Below, piece after piece: positions 25,871-34,347 of a stretch of 64,000 nt of DNA. The notes beneath the pieces were generated by a model that ran no database searches, was not told the origin of the DNA, and saw only the letters and a program-made list of their open reading frames with translations. The position numbers and the translations under genes were made by a program. Positions within the stretch are counted from its first letter, which is position 1; every line of letters starts with the position of its first letter. The DNA lies in contig CALGGO010000090.1 in the NCBI GenBank assembly GCA_937916085.1, positions 1 through 64,000 of the forward strand, in the 5' to 3' direction. Source of the stretch: an uncultured Prevotellaceae bacterium (GTDB lineage: Bacteria > Bacteroidota > Bacteroidia > Bacteroidales > Muribaculaceae).

Positions 25871-26629
25871 ATGAGAAAAAACATTGTAGCGGGTAACTGG
25901 AAAATGAATACCACAGTTCCCGAAGGCGTAGAACTTGCTAAAGCAGTTAACGAGGCGGTGGCTAATGCCAGCGACCTCAAGTGTGACGTAGTGATTGGCG
26001 TGCCTTTCACTCATCTTACAGCAGTAGCCCAGGTTATTGACATTAACAAGGTGGGACTGGCTGCCGAGAATTGCGCCAACCACAACAGTGGCGCATATAC
26101 CGGCGAAGTGTCGGCTCCTATGGTAGCCTCTACTGGAGCAAACTATGTGATTCTTGGTCATAGTGAGCGTCGCGGTTATTACAACGAGAGCAACGAGATG
26201 CTCAAGACTAAAGTTGACCTCGCTCTTGAGGCTAGTCTGAAAGTGATCTTCTGCTGTGGCGAGAGCCTCGAAGAGAGAGAAGCAGGCAAAGTTGAGGACG
26301 TTATCAAAGCCGAAATCAGCGAGTCGCTATTCCACCTCACTCCCGAGCAGTGGGCAAACATCGTGATTGCTTATGAGCCTATCTGGGCGATAGGCACAGG
26401 CAAAACCGCCACCAGCGACCAAGCCGAAGAGGTTCACGCGTTCATCCGCGGTCTTGTTGCCGAGAAATACGGACAACAAGTTGCCGATGACACCACAATC
26501 CTCTACGGAGGCAGCTGCAAGCCTAGCAATGCTCCTGAGCTTTTCGCTAAGCCCGACATTGATGGTGGCCTGATTGGTGGAGCATCGCTGAAAGCCGCCG
26601 ACTTCATGGGCATTGTAACTGCGTTCTGA
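25871..26629 (+). CDS. tpiA: Triosephosphate isomerase
   Basis: A 252-residue enzyme interconverting dihydroxyacetone phosphate and glyceraldehyde 3-phosphate in glycolysis. The family motifs are present: N-K at the N-terminus (VAGNWKMN), the catalytic histidine in LGHSERR, the catalytic glutamate in AYEPIWAIGTG, and the phosphate loops GGSCKPSNA and GGLIGGASL. It begins 31 bp after the BT_3928-type gene and is probably cotranscribed with it. Confidence 0.98.
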   Translation: MRKNIVAGNWKMNTTVPEGVELAKAVNEAVANASDLKCDVVIGVPFTHLTAVAQVIDINKVGLAAENCANHNSGAYTGEVSAPMVASTGANYVILGHSERRGYYNESNEMLKTKVDLALEASLKVIFCCGESLEEREAGKVEDVIKAEISESLFHLTPEQWANIVIAYEPIWAIGTGKTATSDQAEEVHAFIRGLVAEKYGQQVADDTTILYGGSCKPSNAPELFAKPDIDGGLIGGASLKAADFMGIVTAF

Positions 26630-26652
26630 TAGTCGGCTTCGCCGAAGGTTAG

Positions 26653-26750
26653 AGGTTAGAGCGCTTCGCGCAGGTTAGAGGTTAGAGTTTAGTGGTTAGA
26701 GGAACCTCGATAAACGATAAACGACAATCTCTAACCTCTAAACTCTAAAC
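26653..26750. repeat. Composite heptad array after tpiA
   Basis: GGTTAGA, GGTTAGA, a GCGCTTCGCGC mini-hairpin, GGTTAGA words again, two ATAAACG words, then TCTCTAA, CCTCTAA, ACTCTAA. The first and last word types are reverse complements, so the array can fold into a long hairpin. Confidence 0.8.
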
Positions 26751-26778
26751 TTCAATTTTCTAAACTTAGAAAATTGAA
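26751..26778 (+). promoter_or_regulatory. Perfect inverted repeat just before mutS2
   Basis: The 13-bp arms TTCAATTTTCTAA (26751-26763) and TTAGAAAATTGAA (26766-26778) are separated by AC. The element ends 9 bp before the mutS2 ATG and is followed by TTTT. It could be a weak terminator of the upstream unit or an operator. Confidence 0.5.
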
Positions 26779-26787
26779 TTTTAAACT

Positions 26788-29265
26788 ATGATTTACCCGA
26801 GCAACTTTGAGTCAAAAATAGGCTTTACGACTATTCGTAAAGAGATTACCGCCAGGTGCATCAGCACTTTGGGGCAAGATTGTTGTGAAAGGATGAGATT
26901 CTCAACAAACTTGCAGGAAGTGACGCTGTGGCTAAACCAGACCAATGAGTTTCTCGGAATTTTGCAGTCGAAGCGGGAGTTTCCGCTCAACTTCTTCTTC
27001 GACATGCGCGCTGCTCTCAAGGCCATCGCGGTGCCGGGAAGCCATCTTAGCGAGGAGAGCCTTTTCAACTTGCAGAGGTCACTATCTACTGTGGGAGAGA
27101 TAGGTAGATTCTTCGAGCGCGCAAGCAACGAAGGTTCGCACCTCTACCCCAACCTGGCACGCCTTGCAAAGACCATGCAGGCGTTCCCCGACATTGTGGC
27201 TGAGATAAGCCGTATTCTCGACAAGAACGGCAACATCAAGGACAATGCATCGCCGCTCCTGCAAGAGTTGAGGCGAGCCATCACTAACGCCACCGCGAGC
27301 ATCAACGGACTGCTCCGCAAGGTCATTAACGCAGGCCGTGAAGCTGGATATCTTGACAAAGACACTACTCCAAGCATGCGCGACGGGCGTCTCGTAATCC
27401 CCGTCGCGCCAATGCACAAGCGCAAGCTGCGAGGCATCGTGCATGACGAGAGCGCCACAGGGCGCACCATCTTTATCGAGCCCGAAGAGGTGGTGGAGAC
27501 CAACAATCGCATCCGTGAGGCAGAAGCCGAGGTGAAGCGAGAGATCATCCGCATCCTCACCGAGGTCACCGACACCATTAGACCACACGCCGAGGAACTG
27601 ATTGCCACCTACCGTGTGCTCGGGCTTATCGACTTCATCCGTGCAAAGGCGGCATTTGCGCAAGATGTGGACGGACAGTTGCCACACATCGAAAAAGAGC
27701 CTCACATCGAACTCTACCACGCTGTTCACCCTGCCCTGCTGCTGTCGTTGCGTGAGCAAGGCAAGGAAGTGGTGCCGCTCAACATAGAGCTCAACCGCGA
27801 GCAGCGCATCCTGCTCATCTCGGGACCTAATGCCGGAGGCAAGTCGGTGTGCCTCAAGACCGTGGGCGTGGTGCAATACATGATGCAATGCGGCGTGCTG
27901 CCCACCGTGTATTACAACTCTCACATGGGCATGTTCAGCAGCATCTTCATCGACATTGGCGACCAGCAGAGCATCGAGGACGACTTGAGCACCTATAGCA
28001 GTCATCTCCAGAACATGAAGACGTTCCTCAACCGTGGCGACCAGCGCTCACTGGTGCTTATCGACGAGTTTGGCAGCGGCACCGAGCCACAGATTGGCGG
28101 GGCAATAGCGCAAGCCATTCTCGACCAGCTCAACAAAAGCCGCATCATTGGAGTAATAACCACCCACTACCAGAACCTCAAGCAGTTTGCCGACAAAGCG
28201 CCCGGCATCGTCAACGGCGCCATGCTCTACGACCGCCAGCACATGAAGCCGCTGTTCCAGCTCTCGATAGGCTACCCTGGCAGCTCTTTTGCCATCGAGA
28301 TTGCCCGCATGACGGGAATCCCACGCGAAGTCATCGACAAGGCGAGCGAGATAGTGGGCAGCGACTATATCAACATGGACAAATACCTGCTCGACATAGT
28401 GCGCGACCGCAAATATTGGGAGAACAAGCGCTACGACATCCACCAAAAGGAGAAAAAGCTCAACGCTATCGCCGAGCAGTATAACGAGCGGCTCGAGAAG
28501 CTTAATAACGAATATAAAGCCATCTTGAAAGAGGCACGCAACGAGGCTCTCGACATCATCGCCAAGAGCAACTCGCAAGTGGAGCAAACCATCAGGGACA
28601 TTAAGACAGCGCAAGCCGAAAAAGAGAAGACACGGTTATTGCGCCAGCAACTCGAAGAATTCAAGCGTCGCCTTACCGAGGAAGATATGCAAGAAACCGA
28701 CCTCAAGGAAATTAAGCCATTGCCAGCAGTGGGTACACCTCCTCTACCTAAGAAAGACAAAACCAAAAAGAAACACATCACCAAGAAAGACGACAAAGAC
28801 CGACCGCTGCTACCTGGCGACAACGTGCTGCTCAAGGGCGGCGCTTCCACAGTAGGCACTATCATCAGCATCGACGAGAAATATGCCGTAGTGGCGTTCG
28901 GCAGCCTCAAGACACGTGTTGAGACCGCACGGCTTGAGAGGACATTGCGCAAAAACGAGGTGCGAGAGAAACCGTCAATCACAAAATCTACCGCCGACGA
29001 CATCAGGGCGCGACAGCTCAACTTCAAGAGCGAGATCGACGTGCGAGGCATGCGTGCCGACGAGGCGATACAGGCAGTCACCTACTTCCTTGACGACGCC
29101 ATCCAGTTCTCCTACAAGACCCTGCGCATACTCCACGGCACTGGCACCGGAGCACTGAAAGTCGCCATCCGCCAATACCTCAACACCGTCCCCGACGTAA
29201 AAAACTACCACGACGAGCATGTGCAACTAGGCGGCGCCGGCATAACTGTTGTCAACCTGGAATAA
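26788..29265 (+). CDS. mutS2: MutS2 family protein
   Basis: An 825-residue protein. The MutS core has a clamp region (residues about 120-300) and an ATPase with Walker A SGPNAGGKSVCLKT (about residue 345) and the conserved segments DIGDQQSIEDDLSTYSSHL and LIDEFGSGTEP. A coiled-coil region (about 515-640) and a KOW-like strand segment lead to a C-terminal Smr nuclease domain with EIDVRGMRADEA and LRILHGTGTGAL. MutS2 lacks the mismatch-recognition domain; family members suppress recombination or rescue collided ribosomes. All domains are intact. Confidence 0.95.
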   Translation: MIYPSNFESKIGFTTIRKEITARCISTLGQDCCERMRFSTNLQEVTLWLNQTNEFLGILQSKREFPLNFFFDMRAALKAIAVPGSHLSEESLFNLQRSLSTVGEIGRFFERASNEGSHLYPNLARLAKTMQAFPDIVAEISRILDKNGNIKDNASPLLQELRRAITNATASINGLLRKVINAGREAGYLDKDTTPSMRDGRLVIPVAPMHKRKLRGIVHDESATGRTIFIEPEEVVETNNRIREAEAEVKREIIRILTEVTDTIRPHAEELIATYRVLGLIDFIRAKAAFAQDVDGQLPHIEKEPHIELYHAVHPALLLSLREQGKEVVPLNIELNREQRILLISGPNAGGKSVCLKTVGVVQYMMQCGVLPTVYYNSHMGMFSSIFIDIGDQQSIEDDLSTYSSHLQNMKTFLNRGDQRSLVLIDEFGSGTEPQIGGAIAQAILDQLNKSRIIGVITTHYQNLKQFADKAPGIVNGAMLYDRQHMKPLFQLSIGYPGSSFAIEIARMTGIPREVIDKASEIVGSDYINMDKYLLDIVRDRKYWENKRYDIHQKEKKLNAIAEQYNERLEKLNNEYKAILKEARNEALDIIAKSNSQVEQTIRDIKTAQAEKEKTRLLRQQLEEFKRRLTEEDMQETDLKEIKPLPAVGTPPLPKKDKTKKKHITKKDDKDRPLLPGDNVLLKGGASTVGTIISIDEKYAVVAFGSLKTRVETARLERTLRKNEVREKPSITKSTADDIRARQLNFKSEIDVRGMRADEAIQAVTYFLDDAIQFSYKTLRILHGTGTGALKVAIRQYLNTVPDVKNYHDEHVQLGGAGITVVNLE

Positions 29266-29287
29266 ACTAATAAAGATATTTAGAATA

Positions 29288-30220
29288 ATGATTACCTATT
29301 GGAAATGCCGCAACGGTTTCAGCGAGATAAACCAGTGGAAATCGGGATGCTGGGTGAGAGCGACATCGCCCACAGCCGAGGAGCTCGGCATCCTGAGCGA
29401 GCGATTTGCCCTGCCTCTTGACTTTATCCATGATGCCGAAGACGTGGAAGAGCGCCCTCGCGTTGATCATGAGGACAACTGGCTGATGGTGTTTGTGAGA
29501 GTGCCGTGCAAGAGCATCGACGAAGATGGCGACACTGTGTTCTCCACGGCCCCTCTCGCCATCCTGATGCGCGACGATGTGTTTGTCACAGTGAGCTACT
29601 ACGACAACGAGGTGCTCGACGACTTTATCAAGTGGAGCCAGCGCAAGCGGTTTCAGTCGTGCAAGGGATATGACCTGCTATTGTCGCTGATGCTCTCTAC
29701 CTCGGTGTGGTACCTTAAGTATCTCAAGCAGATGAACTCGATGATGACTGCCGCCGAGGAGCGGCTGGAGAAAAAAATGGACAACGACGAGCTGATGCGC
29801 ATGATGGGACTAGGCAAATTCTTAATCTACTTCATCACCTCGCTCAAGGGAAACTCCACCATGCTCGCCCGAGTGAAGATGCGCATTCGCTCATTGCCTT
29901 ATGACGAAGATTTGCTTGAAGATGTTGAGATTGAGACACAGCAGGCCTTAGACACTGCTAGCATCTACAGCAACATCCTCAAGCGCCAGCAGGAAACCTA
30001 TTCATCGGTAATTGGCAACAACCTCAACCGCATCATGAAAACACTCACTGTGGTAACCATCTTACTGATGATACCCACTGTGATAGCCGGTTACTATGGC
30101 ATGAATGTCCCCAACGGGCTGGAGTCGCACTGGCTAGGTTTTCCTCTGGCAATCGCCATCTCGGTAATTCTAATGGCTTGCGTATATTTCTTCATTCGCC
30201 ACAGCAAGCTTTTCAAGTGA
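29288..30220 (+). CDS. corA: CorA family magnesium transporter
   Basis: About 310 residues from the ATG at 29288; the in-frame ATG at 29249 overlaps the end of mutS2. A large cytosolic alpha/beta domain is followed by two C-terminal transmembrane helices, with the ion-selectivity motif YGMN (in AGYYGMNVPNG) between them. CorA pentamers carry Mg2+ and Co2+ into the cell. It starts 22 bp after mutS2 and may be cotranscribed. Confidence 0.93.
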   Translation: MITYWKCRNGFSEINQWKSGCWVRATSPTAEELGILSERFALPLDFIHDAEDVEERPRVDHEDNWLMVFVRVPCKSIDEDGDTVFSTAPLAILMRDDVFVTVSYYDNEVLDDFIKWSQRKRFQSCKGYDLLLSLMLSTSVWYLKYLKQMNSMMTAAEERLEKKMDNDELMRMMGLGKFLIYFITSLKGNSTMLARVKMRIRSLPYDEDLLEDVEIETQQALDTASIYSNILKRQQETYSSVIGNNLNRIMKTLTVVTILLMIPTVIAGYYGMNVPNGLESHWLGFPLAIAISVILMACVYFFIRHSKLFK

Positions 30221-30267
30221 CTTCAACTATATCGTGAGAAGTTCACACCCCCCCACACTCTGCAAAA

Positions 30268-30302
30268 AAATGCTAAAGGAGGTTTTGTCCTTTAGCATTT
30301 TA
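30268..30302. terminator. Terminator after corA
   Basis: A 13-bp perfect stem AAATGCTAAAGGA / TCCTTTAGCATTT with loop GGTTTTG. A and T runs on both sides make it potentially bidirectional. Confidence 0.88.
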
Positions 30303-30499
30303 GGCGTTACGTCACGTTTCCCAACGATCAACGCCCCATTGATGAAAAAAATAGTGATTACTTTTATTGATTTGCCTTATGTGTTATTATTACATTGCAA
30401 AAATATATCAAAAAAATCAATCTTGCAAGTGCGTTTCAATCAATCCCAATTAAAAAAGCATTAATCTCCAAAAACCTTCAATAAGGAAGAATGCGCGTT

Positions 30500-30669
30500 G
30501 CACAGTTAGCCGCTCGCTATCTCGCTGGTTGTGTCGCTCGCTTTGCTCGCTTGTTATGCCGCGCTTCGCGCTAGTTCTCAGTTCTCAGTTCTCAGTTCTC
30601 AGTTTCACTAATCACTAATCGGTGCGAAGCACCAACTAATCACTAATCTCTAATCTGCGCAAAGCGCTA
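30500..30669. repeat. Composite word array between corA and lptD
   Basis: GCTCGC-rich words and a GCGCTTCGCGC mini-hairpin, four AGTTCTC heptads (30573-30600), CACTAAT heptads around a GGTGCGAAGCACC mini-hairpin, and CTAATCT heptads ending in TGCGCAAAGCGC. The rest of 30303-30499 is AT-rich; I see no gene in it. Confidence 0.8.
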
Positions 30670-30672
30670 AAA

Positions 30673-33414
30673 TCAGTACCACTGCACGCCGTTGCTGTAG
30701 CTGGAATGCTTGTCATACTTGAAGTCGCTCAGTATGCTCGACTTCACGGCGATGTGGAAATTGTAGGACTTGTAAGGCCCCACAGGCACGAAGCTGGCGC
30801 TCATCACGAAGCAGTGCATCTCTCGGCTTACCGAGCAGTTCATGTAGGCAATCTTGTGAGTGTCGAAGTTGTAACTGCCCGAGAATGTGATGTTCCAGTT
30901 CTTAGTGGGGCGAATGTTGCCGTTGAAACTGAGGTTGTGGGTGAATTTGCCTTTATACTCCAACTTGTCATAATCAAAGGCGCCATATCCATAATTCAGA
31001 GAATAGTTGATGGTCAAGCTCCACGGGCATTCCCATTTCATGTAACCGTCGGGGCGCAGAACTATATCGCTGCCTTCGGCCTGGGTGCCAGAGCTCTCTT
31101 CGTCACCTGACGTGCCACCTCTGCCAGGAGTATTGTTCTTGGCTTTATCATCACTCTTGCCTTTGCGCCCAAATAGCTTCTTGAAGGTGTCGTTATTGAA
31201 GGTGTAAGAAAACGAGGTGCCAGTGCTCGACAGCCTTCCCCATCCTCCACCATGGAAGAGACGCAGCTTGTTGATGCGTACGGGGTTGCCATACTCGTTA
31301 AGCCCATATTTATACACATCCCAAGTTGCCGAGAGGTTGAGATTGAAACTCTTGGTGAGTCGCAGCAATATCGAGGTCTGCAGGTTACTCCACCGTAGCG
31401 AGTCGGCGGCAAAGTTATAGGACTGCGACAGGGTGAGGTTCTCGATAATCGATATTTTCTTGTAACCTGTGCTGTCCTGGTCGCTCTTGACCTTCGCCTC
31501 TAGGTTGTTGGCTATAGAATAAGACAGCACGCCACTCCTGCCGCTACCCGGCTGGCCATACACCCCATGCTGGAAATAGGGATATTGCACATCACGAACC
31601 ACTCCTTGAGCATCGGTATAAGAATAATTGCCATAATATCCCCAGAATTTAGAACCGAAGTCGGGAGATGCCGAGAACGACACCGTGGGCGTGATCACAT
31701 GGCGCACCATCTGCAACTTGTCGCCCATGAACTTCAACGGCTTATAGAAGCCATAGAGCTTAGTGCTCATCGACACCGATGCCGAGAAGTCAAACAGGTT
31801 GTAGAAACTGTAGGTGGTGTCACGCACCACAGCACTGGCGTTGGGATCCCACGACTGCTTGATTTTGCTCGTGTACATGCGGTCGTTAAGGGTGATTGAC
31901 GGAGTGATGTTTAAATATTTGAACACATTGAATGTTGCCGAAATTGGCACCGTGTGCGACAAACCGTTTCGCCAGTCTTTCACGAGGTTCTTGTGGAAAA
32001 ACTCGTTCTCCTTAGCGGTAAGGGAGTTCTGGAAACGACCGGAATATGAAATCTTGATTTTCTCATACCAACGCTCAGCTCCTACAGCCTTCTTGCGCTT
32101 GAAAGGCGTGATTTGAGCCATAGTGAGAGTGAAATTGGGGAATGACACTGTCAGCGTAGAGTCTGATGAGCGTTGCGACACACTTGCTGTAGCCGAGATG
32201 CTCCACTTCGAATTGGGGAAATTGTAAGACCAGTTGACAGTCGAACTTTTAGTGTTTTCGGTAAAGGTACTGCTGTAGTAGTCGGTTAAATTATTTCGGG
32301 AATAGCCACTTGTGGCAAAATTCACGCTCGCCGACAGCTGCATGTTGGGGTTGGCTTTCGAGTTCTGGGTGTGATTCCACTGCAGCGAGAAGTTATGCGC
32401 TTTATAATAGTCGGGGTCGCCTTTGTCACCAGTAATAGTGGTGAGGTAGCTCGCGCTGAAGTGTCCCGAGAACTTGTAGCGTTTGTTGTAATTAGATTGC
32501 GCCGTCACGCCCCAAGAGCCACGGGTATAGATCTCACCAGTGAGCGCCAGGTCAAGATATTGCCCCAGAGCAAAGTAGTATCCGCCATTGCGCAAGTAGA
32601 AGCCGCGGTTGTAGTCCTCGCCAAAGGTGGGCACTAGAATACCGCTCGAATACTTGTTGGTGAACGGGAAGAAGGCAAACGGCACCGCCAGCGGCAGTGG
32701 CAGGTCCTCGAGCACCATATAGGCAGGTCCCGTTATCACGTTCTTCTTTGGACGCATCTTTGCCTTTGTAATCTGGAAATAGAAGTGCGGATGCTCATGA
32801 TTGTCGCAGGTGGTATAACGGCCGTTCATGATGTGATACTCATCGTCTTCGTGCTTCTTCGTCACTCCACCAGTAAGATAGCCGTCGCCCTGCTCGGTGA
32901 TGATGTCGGTGATAAGGCCTTTCTTGGTTTTGAAATTGAAAGCCATAATCTTTGACTTATATTCTCCACTGGGGTCGGTAAAGACCGGTGTACCTTGCAG
33001 CTCGCCTATTGAGTCGGGGACACCAATGGCGTGTACCACATTGCTGTCCATATTCATTGTTATCGATGAGGCGGTGAGCTTGATGTCGTCGTAGTTGACC
33101 TCGCTGCTGCCATAAAAGCGCAAATCGTTGCGGCCAAAGAGCACCACCGAGTCTTTAGAGGAGAATTTAACAGTATTGTCAAGGTCTATTGCCTTCGTCT
33201 TCTTGAAGCGGGCGGTGTCGCGAGGCACGGCAAGGCTGTCGCCACGAGCGTTCCTCAAGCTGTCGGCACGAGCCACAGCAACGCTGTCACCCACAGCAAC
33301 GCGAGGCCTCATCCTCACAGCACCCGATTGCTGTTGTGCCCACACATGGGCTGTAGCAACCGAGATGACTGCCATTACGAACCATAACAATATTTTAAGA
33401 CTCCTATTGGTCAT
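30673..33414 (-). CDS. lptD: LptD-like outer-membrane LPS assembly protein
   Basis: A 913-residue protein. A signal peptide (about residues 1-26, ending HVWA) is followed by a repeat of beta-strands of the OstA/LptA type (about 70-180: VLFGRNDLRFYGSSEVNYDDIKLTASSITMN and later). A long beta-barrel with alternating strands ends in the aromatic C-terminus VQWY. Bacteroidota LptD proteins are divergent and often called putative LPS assembly proteins; this one has the expected size. It receives LPS from the periplasmic bridge and inserts it in the outer leaflet with LptE, which is not encoded nearby. Confidence 0.88.
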   Translation of the reverse strand: MTNRSLKILLWFVMAVISVATAHVWAQQQSGAVRMRPRVAVGDSVAVARADSLRNARGDSLAVPRDTARFKKTKAIDLDNTVKFSSKDSVVLFGRNDLRFYGSSEVNYDDIKLTASSITMNMDSNVVHAIGVPDSIGELQGTPVFTDPSGEYKSKIMAFNFKTKKGLITDIITEQGDGYLTGGVTKKHEDDEYHIMNGRYTTCDNHEHPHFYFQITKAKMRPKKNVITGPAYMVLEDLPLPLAVPFAFFPFTNKYSSGILVPTFGEDYNRGFYLRNGGYYFALGQYLDLALTGEIYTRGSWGVTAQSNYNKRYKFSGHFSASYLTTITGDKGDPDYYKAHNFSLQWNHTQNSKANPNMQLSASVNFATSGYSRNNLTDYYSSTFTENTKSSTVNWSYNFPNSKWSISATASVSQRSSDSTLTVSFPNFTLTMAQITPFKRKKAVGAERWYEKIKISYSGRFQNSLTAKENEFFHKNLVKDWRNGLSHTVPISATFNVFKYLNITPSITLNDRMYTSKIKQSWDPNASAVVRDTTYSFYNLFDFSASVSMSTKLYGFYKPLKFMGDKLQMVRHVITPTVSFSASPDFGSKFWGYYGNYSYTDAQGVVRDVQYPYFQHGVYGQPGSGRSGVLSYSIANNLEAKVKSDQDSTGYKKISIIENLTLSQSYNFAADSLRWSNLQTSILLRLTKSFNLNLSATWDVYKYGLNEYGNPVRINKLRLFHGGGWGRLSSTGTSFSYTFNNDTFKKLFGRKGKSDDKAKNNTPGRGGTSGDEESSGTQAEGSDIVLRPDGYMKWECPWSLTINYSLNYGYGAFDYDKLEYKGKFTHNLSFNGNIRPTKNWNITFSGSYNFDTHKIAYMNCSVSREMHCFVMSASFVPVGPYKSYNFHIAVKSSILSDFKYDKHSSYSNGVQWY

Positions 33415-33433
33415 TATTAGTCGAAATAACCTG

Positions 33434-33441
33434 CAAATTTA
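33434..33441 (-). promoter_or_regulatory. -7 element of lptD
   Basis: On the minus strand TAAATTTG, with TTG 22 bp further upstream (33466-33464). The leader is about 15 nt. Confidence 0.55.
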
Positions 33442-33527
33442 ATCATTTCTCCCAATATAACCGCAACATTGACAATTATTAAACTTTTTAAAGACCGAAT
33501 AAAATGCTTTTCACGCCATTTTAGGCT

Positions 33528-34094
33528 TCATAGCTTGGAGTAATCAGGTTCGCCAAAGAGCGCGAACATTTCATCAAAACGAGCAACAGTCTCTTCTCCG
33601 AATTTCATCAGTTTGCTGCGGGCTATCTCTACCGAGCGTGGAGCATCAGGATGTGACTTGCTGAAGAACTTGTCGGCATAGCACACTATCTTCTCTTCTA
33701 TACTCTGCGGCAACAGGTCGCGATGCGGCAAAGGCAAGCCACGAGATTCTATGTCATTTAATGTCAGCCCCGTACCAGTGTGACGCTCACACACCAAGGC
33801 GTGCCTGAAAAGACCAATCTCATCAAGCATCGCACGCCCAAGCACTCCATGACGGATGTAGGGTTCTGTGCCGTGGCAGTAGATGCCTGAAGCGTCGGTG
33901 TGGATAATGCCAATGTCGTGAAGCATCGCCGCCTCCTCAACAAAGTCGATGTCAACCGGCACATGGGTGGCTATCAATCGTTGAGAAAACTGCTTCGACA
34001 ATTCCGCCACCTGAGTGCTGTGCTTTATCAGCAGCTTGCACAAGTCGCTCTCGGGATCATAAAAGCGGTAAATGATAGATAAAGTGTCAATCAT
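33528..34094 (-). CDS. HD domain phosphohydrolase
   Basis: About 188 residues from the ATG at 34092-34094; a farther ATG at 34115 lies in octad-type sequence. The HD metal site is visible as H near IKHSTQVAELS, then AAMLHDIGIIHTD and a later D in CYADKFFSKSH. Such small HD proteins hydrolyse phosphate esters of nucleotides or related compounds; the substrate is unknown. It is monocistronic, with its 3' end near the lptD promoter. Confidence 0.88.
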   Translation of the reverse strand: MIDTLSIIYRFYDPESDLCKLLIKHSTQVAELSKQFSQRLIATHVPVDIDFVEEAAMLHDIGIIHTDASGIYCHGTEPYIRHGVLGRAMLDEIGLFRHALVCERHTGTGLTLNDIESRGLPLPHRDLLPQSIEEKIVCYADKFFSKSHPDAPRSVEIARSKLMKFGEETVARFDEMFALFGEPDYSKL

Positions 34095-34099
34095 AATGG

Positions 34100-34345
34100 A
34101 GTTAACAAATGACAAGGAAATTTAGCTAAAAAGCTGACAAGGAGATTTAGCTAACAAGCTGACAAGAAACAAGCTGACAAGACAATTCAGATTTCAGACC
34201 TCAGATTTCAGATGTCAGACTCGCTTCTGATGTCTCGTCTCTGATTTCTGATTAGTTGTTTCTAGTCGTTTGACTACACATTTGTCTTGTCAGCTCGTCA
34301 GCTCGTCAGCTTGTTAGCTAGTTTGCTAGTCAGCTAAATAAGGTG
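34100..34345. repeat. Composite octad and TCAGATT/TCTGATT heptad region
   Basis: Octad-like words (AGCTGACA types) at about 34104-34181. Then five TCAGAxx heptads (34187-34221), CGCT, four TCTGAxx-type heptads (34226-34253), TAGTCGTTTGAC, and six octads CTTGTCAG, CTCGTCAG, CTCGTCAG, CTTGTTAG, CTAGTTTG, CTAGTCAG (34286-34333). Nothing else is seen in this gap. Confidence 0.85.
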
Positions 34346-34347
34346 AT

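Noticed and set aside
30234..30464. Open frame of 76 codons after corA
   Set aside because: It spans the corA terminator hairpin and AT-rich sequence, with no recognisable protein.
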